Source: Arthrobacter caoxuetaonis
GTDB lineage: Bacteria; Actinomycetota; Actinomycetes; Actinomycetales; Micrococcaceae
Length of the DNA stretch: 64,000 nucleotides
Direction: 5' to 3'
Assembly (NCBI RefSeq): GCF_023921125.1
Contig: NZ_CP099466.1
Span: 1,178,001-1,242,000 of the forward strand
The notes beneath the pieces are model-generated. The model saw nothing but the letters and a program-made list of their open reading frames with translations, searched no databases and was not told where the DNA came from. Each line of letters begins with the position of its first letter. The first letter of the stretch is position 1. Positions 27,276 through 37,515 of the stretch are shown here, piece after piece. A program made the translations under genes and the position numbers.

Positions 27276-27800
27276 TTGACTAGATTACGGTTGGTACCCC
27301 CTATCCCCGATATAGAAGACGCGGATGCCAGGGCCCTTCCCGCCCCCAGGAGATTCGAACTTTTCATGCCCAACGGGATGCGGGTCCCGGGTATGTATGG
27401 TGTCTTACACGGTGAGTGGTTTCGGGCCAACCCACTGGGTCATGGACGAGTTCTTCTTTACACGCCTGCCGAAGATTCCCCGGGGGATCGATGGCTTCCC
27501 TCAGCTAATTCAGATGACAGGGGCAGGCCCCTGTCCTGGTCCCGGGAAGTCACTGAAAGCGACTTAGACCGGTTGGTGCGCGTTCTCGTGTCCGCTAAAT
27601 GGCGCAGCCTCAGCATAGGCATCCAAAAATACATCGATGGAACGGTATTTGCCTTTGTCGATGGCGGTCCGAAGGAGGAACAGATTCGCCGCGGAGAAAT
27701 CCCGAAGATCACGATTGCCGGACGTAGTGAATATCATGGAAAGCTGCGCTGGGAGGACATCACCGACCTCGTTACGTCAGAGCGGGAGTTGTTGAAGTAG
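27276..27800 (+). CDS. immunity-like protein B1
   Basis: The product has 174 residues, TTG start with AAAGG upstream. After a 30-residue leader, MPNGMRVPGMYGVLHGEWF aligns loosely with the immunity opening DGTKLTGRYCTWQGQEY, and a later DGTVFAFVDGGPKEE resembles the DGNLAVQSIDPMAA segment, so it is probably a more distant member of the same fold. The paralogue B2 at 29456 has the same layout (LRLVPP start, PNGMRVPGMYG, DGGPKE.QIRRGEIP). No enzyme motif is seen. The 90-base space before it contains no gene. Base composition here is AT-richer than the T7SS genes. Confidence 0.65.
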   Translation: MTRLRLVPPIPDIEDADARALPAPRRFELFMPNGMRVPGMYGVLHGEWFRANPLGHGRVLLYTPAEDSPGDRWLPSANSDDRGRPLSWSREVTESDLDRLVRVLVSAKWRSLSIGIQKYIDGTVFAFVDGGPKEEQIRRGEIPKITIAGRSEYHGKLRWEDITDLVTSERELLK

Positions 27801-27843
27801 CTAAGCCCTGCATGAAGATTCCGTCTCGTTGAAAGAAGAGGGC

Positions 27844-28060
27844 ATGATTTTCCAGAAGCCGTTGAGCCCCGCACACGTGCGGAGTCTCGTGGACCGGTCC
27901 GCCCCGGTGCCGGCCCGCTGGAGAATGCACTGTGCCGGAACTCAAGGTCGACAGGGGTGTGATAATGGAATCAGGTGCGGAAATGTGGCGGATCGACAGG
28001 GACGGAAACGAAGTATTAGTGGGAGTCTTTAATCAAAAAACTGGATGGATGAGCCTGTAA
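27844..28060 (+). pseudogene. mosaic scar: A-gene 5' end, toxin linker fragment and orphan toxin tail
   Basis: Three pieces are stitched together. From 27844 the frame reads MIFQKPLSPAHVRSL, matching the A-gene start MNFLQKALSPAQVEYL. From about 27888 to 27931 the DNA closely matches toxin bases 25030-25075 (protein phrase GPVRPG..PLENAL) in another frame. From 27932 to 28060, 42 codons read as a toxin C terminus: VPELK, then SGAEMWRIDRDGNEVLVGVF and GWMSL before a TAA stop. The stop lies two bases before the ATG of immunity copy 2, the same spacing as at the intact toxin. About 590 bases of tip sequence are missing between the last two pieces. It cannot make a working toxin. Confidence 0.8.
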
Positions 28061-28062
28061 TT

Positions 28063-28542
28063 ATGTGGAGAAAAGACGGGACAAAGCTCACCGGAAATTA
28101 CGGGACATGGAAGGGGCGAGAATTTGAGCTTTGGTCCCTGAAGCCATATGAAGGGTATTTGACCCTGGTGCAGAACGGCGGCGATTCGCCAGGCCCGGAA
28201 TGGCACACCGCAACCTTTCCGAACCGATTTGCAAAAACGCCCCTTGCCCACAGCCTGGATGTCCCGGCAGACGAAGTTACCAACCGCCACAGCATTGAGG
28301 TCACCGGCAACATGGGCCCGGGACGTAACTTCATGGTCATCGCGGAAGACCATGAAGGGAAGCTGGCCGTGGAAAGCATCGACCCGATGGCTGCGCAGTA
28401 CAAGCGCCAACTTATCAACAACCACAACTTCAAGCCGTTTAGCGAGAACGAACCGTTGGAACACGTATTCGTTGCCGGCTGGCTTCCTGCTGACCGTATT
28501 CGGGATATCAACGTAGAAACTATTCCATTTGGCAGTGACTGA
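28063..28542 (+). CDS. putative immunity protein 2 (orphan)
   Basis: The product has 159 residues, paralogue of immunity 1. ATG 28063 is chosen because it matches the MW(R)xDGTKLTG start and lies two bases after the orphan toxin tail stop; an in-frame ATG at 28045 lies inside that tail. The N-terminal half differs strongly from copy 1 (KGREFELWSLKPYEG) while the C-terminal half is nearly identical. It probably protects against the toxin allele whose tail remains just upstream (inference). Confidence 0.7.
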   Translation: MWRKDGTKLTGNYGTWKGREFELWSLKPYEGYLTLVQNGGDSPGPEWHTATFPNRFAKTPLAHSLDVPADEVTNRHSIEVTGNMGPGRNFMVIAEDHEGKLAVESIDPMAAQYKRQLINNHNFKPFSENEPLEHVFVAGWLPADRIRDINVETIPFGSD

Positions 28543-28563
28543 TTGATCTACCGAAGGGTAGTA

Positions 28564-29451
28564 ATGAATTTTTTGCAGAAGGCTTTGAGTCCGGCGCAGG
28601 TTGAGTACCTGGTGGGTGGGAACCGGGATACGGTTTCCGGGTTTGTGGTCAACGCCGGGGATGCGGTGCATGCGCAGACGCCTGACGACTTGTTTGCGGT
28701 TCATGGCCTGGATTTCCCGAGTACGCCGTGGGACCGGGCTGCCGGGTACGTTGATGTGCTGCGGTTCCAGGTGCCCCTGTCCATCTATGTGCACGATGCT
28801 GCGGGCCCGGAGTTCGTGGACCGTCCGCCGTTTACGGGGACAGGTTTCGCGGCGTGGTCCGGTGGTGTGGTGCCGGTGTATTTCCTGGATGAATGTGCCA
28901 TTCCGCCGGGAGCTGAGCTGTGGCGTATCCGGGCCGGGCAGCCTGAGGAACTGCTGGCGGTCTATTTTGAGGTAGCGACCGGCTGGGGCGTGGCCGAGAC
29001 CTCGGGGATTTCCCGGCCTGGTGCACATACCCCCTCGCACATTATGGGCTGGTCGGCGGTCTGGCAGGGGCAGGTGTTCCGTGCTGATTTGGTGGACGAG
29101 GGCCGCTCGGTTGAAGTGGCGGCTGCGTCGGATCCCGGGGTGGAGGGTTTTGAGCGGACCCCGAAGGGGGTTTGGCGCCGGACGGTGGGACTGGAGGAGA
29201 TCCAGGACTTCTATGAGCTGCTGGCGACATGTTCGTGGCAGGGGGAGCCGTTCCGGATCACCGACGTTGCCCAGGGTGAGGACGGGCAGGTCTACCGGTT
29301 GTTCTATACGGGGCATAACGCGGACCGGGCTGAGGCATTGGGGCTGAACAAGGCTGATGCCGGGGTGTATTGGACGGTGGTGCCGGCGTCGCAGGTGCAG
29401 GATGTTCAGGTGATCCAGAACCGGTTGCCGTCCCTGGCGTTCCGGGGATAG
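28564..29451 (+). CDS. toxin-tip-like/immunity-like fusion protein A2
   Basis: The product has 295 residues, a near copy of A1 (15 substitutions, no indels), with the same ATG and gaaggg ribosome site. It keeps the tip-like N-terminal region with SGFVVNAGDAVHAQTPDDL and GAELWRI, and the immunity-like C-terminal region with WQGQ. Strong conservation against diverging flanks suggests selection or gene conversion rather than decay. The B2 gene starts four bases after its stop. Confidence 0.65.
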   Translation: MNFLQKALSPAQVEYLVGGNRDTVSGFVVNAGDAVHAQTPDDLFAVHGLDFPSTPWDRAAGYVDVLRFQVPLSIYVHDAAGPEFVDRPPFTGTGFAAWSGGVVPVYFLDECAIPPGAELWRIRAGQPEELLAVYFEVATGWGVAETSGISRPGAHTPSHIMGWSAVWQGQVFRADLVDEGRSVEVAAASDPGVEGFERTPKGVWRRTVGLEEIQDFYELLATCSWQGEPFRITDVAQGEDGQVYRLFYTGHNADRAEALGLNKADAGVYWTVVPASQVQDVQVIQNRLPSLAFRG

Positions 29452-29455
29452 CCCG

Positions 29456-29986
29456 ATGACTGGATTGCGGCTGGTACCCCCTCTTCCCAATAGCGGAGAC
29501 GAGGAGGACATGGCCGAGCCTGATTACCCGCGGGGACAGGAGTACCTGCCCAACGGGATGCGGGTCCCCGGAATGTACGGTGTGCTGCAGGGAGAGTGGT
29601 TACGGGCCAACTCGTTGGGTCATGGACGCTTGTTTCTTTATACGCCTGCCGAAGAATCCCCGGGGGAACAGTGGCAGCCTTCTGATGATGCGGATGATAG
29701 AGGCAGGCCCCTGTCTTGGACCCGGATAATCTCGGAGAGAGACTTGGACCGGTTAGTGGACGTCTCAGTGCTGGCTACTTGGCAAGGGCTCGGGGTAGGC
29801 ATTCTCAAATACCGCGAGGGAAGGGTGTATGCCTTTGTTGATGGCGGTCCGAAAGAGGACCAGATTCGCCGCGGAGAAATCCCGGAGATCACTATTGCCG
29901 GGCCGGGTGAGTATCACGGAAAGTTTCGTTGGGAAGACCTCTCCGACGTCGTTCTGACCGAGCACGACCTACTGAAAGTGGATTAG
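29456..29986 (+). CDS. immunity-like protein B2
   Basis: The product has 176 residues, ATG start four bases after A2, paralogue of B1 (LRLVPP leader, LPNGMRVPGMYGVLQGEWLRA, DGGPKEDQIRRGEIPEITI). It ends DLLKVD where B1 ends ELLK: the last two codons and stop overlap, in a different frame, a remnant of the toxin C terminus (29979-29993), so its 3' end was created at a recombination junction. No enzymatic motif is seen. Confidence 0.65.
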   Translation: MTGLRLVPPLPNSGDEEDMAEPDYPRGQEYLPNGMRVPGMYGVLQGEWLRANSLGHGRLFLYTPAEESPGEQWQPSDDADDRGRPLSWTRIISERDLDRLVDVSVLATWQGLGVGILKYREGRVYAFVDGGPKEDQIRRGEIPEITIAGPGEYHGKFRWEDLSDVVLTEHDLLKVD

Positions 29987-29993
29987 CCTCTAA
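29979..29993 (+). pseudogene. five-codon toxin footprint (WISL-stop) before immunity copy 3
   Basis: Read from 29979 the bases give W-I-S-L-stop, the same last four residues as the intact toxin (25780-25794). The stop is followed by two bases and then the ATG of immunity copy 3, again the toxin-immunity spacing. The surrounding gtggattag(t/c)ctct stretch matches the toxin end. Confidence 0.65.
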
Positions 29994-29995
29994 CC

Positions 29996-30475
29996 ATGTG
30001 GATGGCTGACGGGACTAAGCTCTCTGGAAAATACGGCACCTGGAATGGGCATGAGTATGAGCTTCGCTCCACGGACCCCATACGCGGGCTCATCTATTTG
30101 GTCCAGGAGGGTGGTGAATCGCCCGGTCCGGAATGGAAACGGCATGACTACGGGGAAAGATTCCCAGGACCGGCCGTTGCGTACACGCTGGGTGTACCAC
30201 CGGAGGACGTAACAGATATCCATGCCGTCACGGCTACGGGAGAGCTAAGGCCCTGGCGGGTTATGGAGATTCACGCCGAGGACGCGGAAGGAAATTTGGC
30301 GGTAGTCGTCGGTAATGACTTCTCAGCGGAGGAGAGAATGGACCTTGTTGAAGACCACGGTTTTCACACGTTCCATAACGAACCGGTTCAAAGAAGCGCG
30401 GTTTTTGGTTGGCTGCCTGCCAGCATGATCCACAACATCAAATCCAAGGTGCGTTGGCGGAAGGACGCCAACTAA
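29996..30475 (+). CDS. putative immunity protein 3 (orphan, divergent)
   Basis: The product has 159 residues. It shares the family start (MADGTKLSGKYGTWNGHEYEL), the SPGPEW phrase, an EVTATG-like VTATGEL region and the WLPASMIHNI end, but is clearly more divergent than copies 1 and 2 and lacks the YKRQLINNH stretch. It is the last gene of the array and converges with the sigma factor gene with a 12-base gap. Immunity to another toxin allele is inferred from the toxin footprint immediately upstream. Confidence 0.65.
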   Translation: MWMADGTKLSGKYGTWNGHEYELRSTDPIRGLIYLVQEGGESPGPEWKRHDYGERFPGPAVAYTLGVPPEDVTDIHAVTATGELRPWRVMEIHAEDAEGNLAVVVGNDFSAEERMDLVEDHGFHTFHNEPVQRSAVFGWLPASMIHNIKSKVRWRKDAN

Positions 30476-30487
30476 TCCGCAGTGCAT

Positions 30488-31747
30488 TCACTGCCCTGCA
30501 GCGCGGCGCTCCAGGACCTCCCGCTCCCGGTCATTGTGCGCCAGAGAGGCGGCAACACTGAATTCGGTCCGTGCCTCTTTCATCCGGCCGAGCCGGGACA
30601 GCAGTTCAGCCCGCACGCTGGGCAGGAGATGCGAGCCACGGAGCGCGCCCGTGGCAGCAAGCCGGTCCACCATCTCCAGCGCCGTCGCCGGACCGGTGGC
30701 CATGGATACCGCTACGGCACGGTTTAGCTCCACCACCGGAGAAGGCGCCAGCCGGCCCAAAGCCTCATACAGCAGTACGATCCGGTGCCAGTCAGTTCCC
30801 TCGACACTCGGAGCAACCGTGTGGCACTGGGCGATCGCGGCCTGCAGGGCATAGTTTCCCCGACCCCGCCCCAGCGCGTCAGCTTGGGCCAGGGCAGCCC
30901 GCCCGCGCTCAATCTGGGTGCGGTCCCACAGCGTGCGGTCCTGGTCGGCAAGCAGAATGGGGGACCCGTCCGCACAGGTCCGGGTACGGAACCGGGATGC
31001 CTGGAATTCCATCAGGGCCACCAATGCGAGCGCCTCCGGCTCCCGCGGAACAAGCCTGGACAGCAGCCGGCCCAGCCGCAGGGACTCTGATGCCAGGTCC
31101 TGGCGCATCCACGACGTCCCGGCGGACGCAGCGTACCCCTCCGTGAACAGGAGGTAGATCACGGCGAGAACCCCGCCGAGCCGGTCGTGCCATTCATTGG
31201 GTTCCGGAACATCGAACGGCACCTTGGCCGCGGCCAGCGTCTTCTTTGCCCGGACGATCCGCTGCTGCACCGCGGCCACCGGAAGCAGGAACAGCCGCGC
31301 GATCTCCCCGGTGGAGAGTCCGCCCACAATCCGCAGGGTCAACGCCACCTGCGCTTCACGGGACAGCACTGGATGACAGGCCACAAAAACCAGTTTCAGG
31401 ACGTCGTCCGGCAGGGGATCCCACTCCGGCTCGGCAACGTCCTCCAGGCTCCTGCCCAGATCCGCGTAACGGTCCTGAAGGCGTTCCGCCCGCCGCCATG
31501 CATCAATGGCCTTGCGCTTGGCGACGGCGGTGAGCCAGGCCGCCGGATTCCGCGGCACTCCCTCGGCCGGCCACTGGGCCAGGGCCTCAGCCACCGCTTC
31601 CTGGGCCACATCCTCCGCCAGCCCGACATCCCCGGTGGCACGGGCCAGCGCCGCGACAATCCCGGCACCGTCAATCCGCCACATGGCGTCTATCCGGCGG
31701 CGGACCGCCGCGGCGGTGTCCTCACCAGCCCAGTCCATGGAGGCCAT
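30488..31747 (-). CDS. ECF42-type RNA polymerase sigma factor
   Basis: The product has 419 residues. Region sigma2 is at about residues 20-90 (DVGLAEDVAQEAVAEALAQWP, AAWLTAVAKRKAIDAWRR) and sigma4 at about 120-180 (LTLRIVGGLSTGEIARLFL, AAVQQRIVRAKKTLA). A C-terminal extension of about 220 residues is rich in helices with TPR-like features (LYEALGRLAPSPVVELNRAVA), which is characteristic of ECF42 and needed for its activity. The start is ATG 31747, four bases after the YCII gene stop, with cctaagg upstream. ECF42 factors are typically co-encoded with DGPF/YCII proteins, as here, and lack an anti-sigma factor. Confidence 0.93.
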   Translation of the reverse strand: MASMDWAGEDTAAAVRRRIDAMWRIDGAGIVAALARATGDVGLAEDVAQEAVAEALAQWPAEGVPRNPAAWLTAVAKRKAIDAWRRAERLQDRYADLGRSLEDVAEPEWDPLPDDVLKLVFVACHPVLSREAQVALTLRIVGGLSTGEIARLFLLPVAAVQQRIVRAKKTLAAAKVPFDVPEPNEWHDRLGGVLAVIYLLFTEGYAASAGTSWMRQDLASESLRLGRLLSRLVPREPEALALVALMEFQASRFRTRTCADGSPILLADQDRTLWDRTQIERGRAALAQADALGRGRGNYALQAAIAQCHTVAPSVEGTDWHRIVLLYEALGRLAPSPVVELNRAVAVSMATGPATALEMVDRLAATGALRGSHLLPSVRAELLSRLGRMKEARTEFSVAASLAHNDREREVLERRAAGQ

Positions 31748-31751
31748 GACC

Positions 31752-32195
31752 TTAGGGATTCTCCGCGCGCAGCTTCTCTTCCTGCTCGCGCCAGCCTTCT
31801 TCCTTCTGGATGTACTCGTTGTTGGAGAAATCCTCGAAGTCGGAGGCATCGGTCACCCGCCGGACTTCAAGCTTCGATCCGGGGCCAAGCGGGCACCTGC
31901 CGGCCCACTCCGCTGCTTCCTCCTTCGAGGAAGCCTGGATGATCCAGAACCCGTTGAAGAGTTCGTGGGTCTCGCCGTACGGGCCGTCGGTGACCAGCGG
32001 CGGCTCCTGGGAGAAGTCGACCACGAAGTTATTGTCCTCCGTGACCTCAGCCAGCCCTTCTCCCGCCAGCAGGACCCCGGCATTGATCATCGATTCGTTG
32101 TAGGCGCCCATCCGGTTGATCACCTCTTCAAACGGCACATCTTTATACGCTTCGACGCCGGCATCAGTGGAACGCATAATCATCATGTATTTCAT
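31752..32195 (-). CDS. YCII/DGPF domain protein (ECF42 partner)
   Basis: The product has 147 residues beginning MKYMMIMRSTDAGVEAYKDV, with the DGPYGETHELFNGFWIIQASS segment typical of the DGPF/YCII group (T-DGP-F..KE in homologues). The start is ATG 32195 with a GCAGGAGA ribosome site. It is co-transcribed with the ECF42 sigma gene and is probably its main regulon member. The molecular role is unclear; YCII proteins are ferredoxin-like folds without proven catalysis here. Confidence 0.9.
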   Translation of the reverse strand: MKYMMIMRSTDAGVEAYKDVPFEEVINRMGAYNESMINAGVLLAGEGLAEVTEDNNFVVDFSQEPPLVTDGPYGETHELFNGFWIIQASSKEEAAEWAGRCPLGPGSKLEVRRVTDASDFEDFSNNEYIQKEEGWREQEEKLRAENP

Positions 32196-32370
32196 GGCAT
32201 TCTCCTGCTCGTTGGGGGAGCGCTTGGTGCGCCTCCTACTATGCCGTCGAACGGTGAGCCTGAATATCGACAGCCCAAAGGAAGTTTTTTTCTTCCGGAC
32301 CCGGGACGCACCCTCCCCAACGTCCCCGCACAGCTCCCGCCGCCGTCGTACATACGGCAAGATTGGGTAG

Positions 32371-35387
<3,017 letters not shown>

Positions 35388-35393
35388 GAAGGT

Positions 35394-35762
35394 TCAGGCG
35401 GGCCCGGACCCGTTGGAATGCTGTGCACTCTTCTCGGAGTGCGGAGCTCCAATGACGTGGAGGAGCCGGTGCAGGGACTCGTCCACGATCCGGTAGCGGT
35501 GCTCCCGGCCAACCTTTGCGGCCTCCACCCATTCGCGGTCCCGCAGCCTGCGCAGTGATTGGCTGACCACGGTCTGGCTGACTCCCGACGCAGCTGCCAG
35601 CCGCGTCACAGTAATGCCGGGGCTGAAATGAAGGCAAAGCAGAAGCTGCAGCCGGGTAGGATTGGAAATCAGCTCAAACCGGGTACACCACGCTGCAACG
35701 TCCACGGCGCCGAGTGCGTGCGCCGCAGGGTCTGGGGATGCGCTGCCGGTCGAGGATCCCAT
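35394..35762 (-). CDS. ArsR/SmtB-family transcriptional regulator
   Basis: The product has 122 residues. A winged helix-turn-helix is visible: LISNPTRLQLLLCLHF, then VTRLAAASGVSQTVVSQSLRRLRDREWVEAAKVGREHRYRI. The C terminus DESLHRLLHVIGAPHSE contains several His residues where SmtB/NmtR-type sensors have a metal site, but the D-x-H spacing is altered. The start is ATG 35762 with an AGAAGGG site; the frame extends upstream across the promoter. It is divergent from a nickel/peptide-type ABC importer with a perfect palindrome in between, suggesting it represses that operon. Confidence 0.85.
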   Translation of the reverse strand: MGSSTGSASPDPAAHALGAVDVAAWCTRFELISNPTRLQLLLCLHFSPGITVTRLAAASGVSQTVVSQSLRRLRDREWVEAAKVGREHRYRIVDESLHRLLHVIGAPHSEKSAQHSNGSGPA

Positions 35763-35880
35763 GAGCGCATCCCTTCTGGTCGCGGCCGCGGACGGATTTC
35801 GGTTCGAAACATCCCTTCGATGCCTGAACCCTAGCTGGGCTAAGGGCAGGGGTCGAGAATTGATCCACCAATAGGTGCAC

Positions 35881-35894
35881 ACGTATGCATACGT
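35881..35894. promoter_or_regulatory. 14-bp palindrome, candidate ArsR-type operator
   Basis: The sequence acgtatgcatacgt is a perfect 14-bp inverted repeat, 14 bases before the ATG of the substrate-binding protein and just ahead of its GAGGAG ribosome site. It sits in the 146-bp divergent region with the ArsR-family gene, the expected place for its operator. Confidence 0.55.
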
Positions 35895-35908
35895 TGAGGA
35901 GTTCCCCT

Positions 35909-37510
35909 ATGCCAGCAGGAAACCACCGGAACAGGGTTTTGGCGGTTGGGGCCGTGACAATCCTCGCGGCGGTGGCGGGCTGCAGCGGCTCTCCGGGGGA
36001 GACCAGCGGAATCATCCTGGCGGACGCAAACGAACCCGGACAGTTCAACCCCATAGGCGGTCACGGAGACAGCGGCCAGTCACAGATCTACGACGGGCTG
36101 CTGCGGCTGTCCCCCCAGGACGGGTCATCATCCCTGCCGGAGCTGGTTCCCTGGCTGGCAACGGAAATGCCGGAGAGCAATCCCGAGGGTACCGAATGGT
36201 CTGTCCAGGTCCGCTCCGGCGTGAAGTTCACCGACGGTACGGAGCTGGACGCCGGTGATGTCGCAGCCACGTACCGCGCCGTGATCGATCCCGCCTCAGC
36301 CTCCGAACTGGCAACGTCCTATGACATGCTGCAGGACGTCGAAGCCGGTCCGGACGGTACGGTCACCTTCACGCTGAAATACCCCTACGCCGGGTTTCCC
36401 AGCCGGCTGCTGCTGGGCATCGCTCCGTCCGAACGGCTGACTAAGGGCCTGGCGGCAGAATCCTCCCTGAACACAGACCCCGTGGGAACCGGCCCTTACA
36501 AAGTGGCCTCGCTGCGCCCGGGCGAAGCTGTTCTTACGGCCAACGCGGACCACTGGAACGGCGCTCCCGAAGTGGAAACCGTCACCATCATCCACGTGCC
36601 GGATGACAACTCGCGGGCCCAGCGGCTCCAGGCCGGGGAAATCGACGGAACAGTCCTGCCGCCGCTCCTGGCCGCCCGGTATGAGGGCAAGTCCGGATAC
36701 TTCTACGAGGCCGTCAAGACGGCCGACTGGCGCGGGCTTTCGCTGCCTGCAGACAGTGCCTTTGCCACTGACCCGGCCGCAGTTATGGCCATGAACATGG
36801 CTGCTGACCGCCAGGGCATGGTTAACCACGTCCTGGGCGGGCGCGGCAAACCCGCGCATACTCCGGTCGCTGACATTTACGGCGAAGCCTTCAACCCCGG
36901 AGCCGTTTTCCCTTACGATCCCCAGGGTGCCGGGGAGCTGCTGGACGACGCCGGCTGGCTGCGCGGCGAAGACGGCATCCGGACCAGGGACGGACAGCGC
37001 GCCGGGTTTGAGGTTGCCTACAACGCCACGGATACGCTCCGCCGGGACCTGGCGCTCGCATTTGCCTCTGACATGTCCGAACTCGGCGTGGATGTCACCC
37101 TCCTGGGCACGGACTGGAACGTCATCGAGGAACGCCGCAGAGAAGTGGGCATCCTGCTGGGCGGTGGTGACAAACCCTACGACCTGGACACACAGCTCTT
37201 CGAAACCCTCCACACCCCCCTCCCGGGAGGGTCACCCTTTGCGAACCCAGGCGGAACCGGAAGCACGGAAATGGACTCCCACCTCCAGGCCGCCCGCAGC
37301 AGCCTGGATGCCGAGGAACGCACGGAGCACTATCTGGCCGTCCAGGACCTGTACATCCAGGACCCCGGCTACGTCATGCTCGCTTTTGTCGATCACAACT
37401 ATGTCCAGGAGGACCAGGGCTGGAACAACGTCCAGACCGTACTGGAACCGCACGCCCACGACGTCGGCTGGGGCTTCTGGTGGAGCCTCCGCGACTGGAC
37501 CCGGGACTGA
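35909..37510 (+). CDS. ABC transporter substrate-binding lipoprotein, family 5 (nickel/oligopeptide)
   Basis: The product has 533 residues. A lipoprotein signal peptide ends at C25 (lipobox AVAGC). The mature protein has the SBP family 5 pattern: GQSQIYDGLLRL, KFTDGTELDAGDV, GTGPYKVASLRPGE, AMNMAADRQGMVNHVLGG and a C-terminal WGFWWSLRDW. Family 5 proteins bind peptides, nickel chelates or metallophores. The start is ATG 35909 with GAGGAG eight bases upstream. Two permeases and two ATPases follow. The ArsR-type control suggests a metal-related substrate, but this is inference. Confidence 0.92.
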   Translation: MPAGNHRNRVLAVGAVTILAAVAGCSGSPGETSGIILADANEPGQFNPIGGHGDSGQSQIYDGLLRLSPQDGSSSLPELVPWLATEMPESNPEGTEWSVQVRSGVKFTDGTELDAGDVAATYRAVIDPASASELATSYDMLQDVEAGPDGTVTFTLKYPYAGFPSRLLLGIAPSERLTKGLAAESSLNTDPVGTGPYKVASLRPGEAVLTANADHWNGAPEVETVTIIHVPDDNSRAQRLQAGEIDGTVLPPLLAARYEGKSGYFYEAVKTADWRGLSLPADSAFATDPAAVMAMNMAADRQGMVNHVLGGRGKPAHTPVADIYGEAFNPGAVFPYDPQGAGELLDDAGWLRGEDGIRTRDGQRAGFEVAYNATDTLRRDLALAFASDMSELGVDVTLLGTDWNVIEERRREVGILLGGGDKPYDLDTQLFETLHTPLPGGSPFANPGGTGSTEMDSHLQAARSSLDAEERTEHYLAVQDLYIQDPGYVMLAFVDHNYVQEDQGWNNVQTVLEPHAHDVGWGFWWSLRDWTRD

Positions 37511-37515
37511 CCCCG

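Larger units (their letters stand above)
25797..29986 (+). repeat. tandem segmental duplication of the immunity array
   Basis: The block immunity-A-B is present twice: 25797-27800 and 28063-29986. Immunity and A genes of the two blocks keep a constant offset of 2266 bases. The 28 bases around the A start (ctgattgatctaccgaaggg and the following bases) are the same. A1 and A2 differ at 15 of 295 residues by direct reading. B1 is displaced by an extra 86 bases after A1. The first halves of the immunity genes have diverged much more than the A genes. Confidence 0.9.

Noticed and set aside
27829..28032. 67-codon open frame read as an intact small gene
   Set aside because: It starts as an A-gene fragment and runs out of frame through toxin remnants; better explained as a recombination scar.
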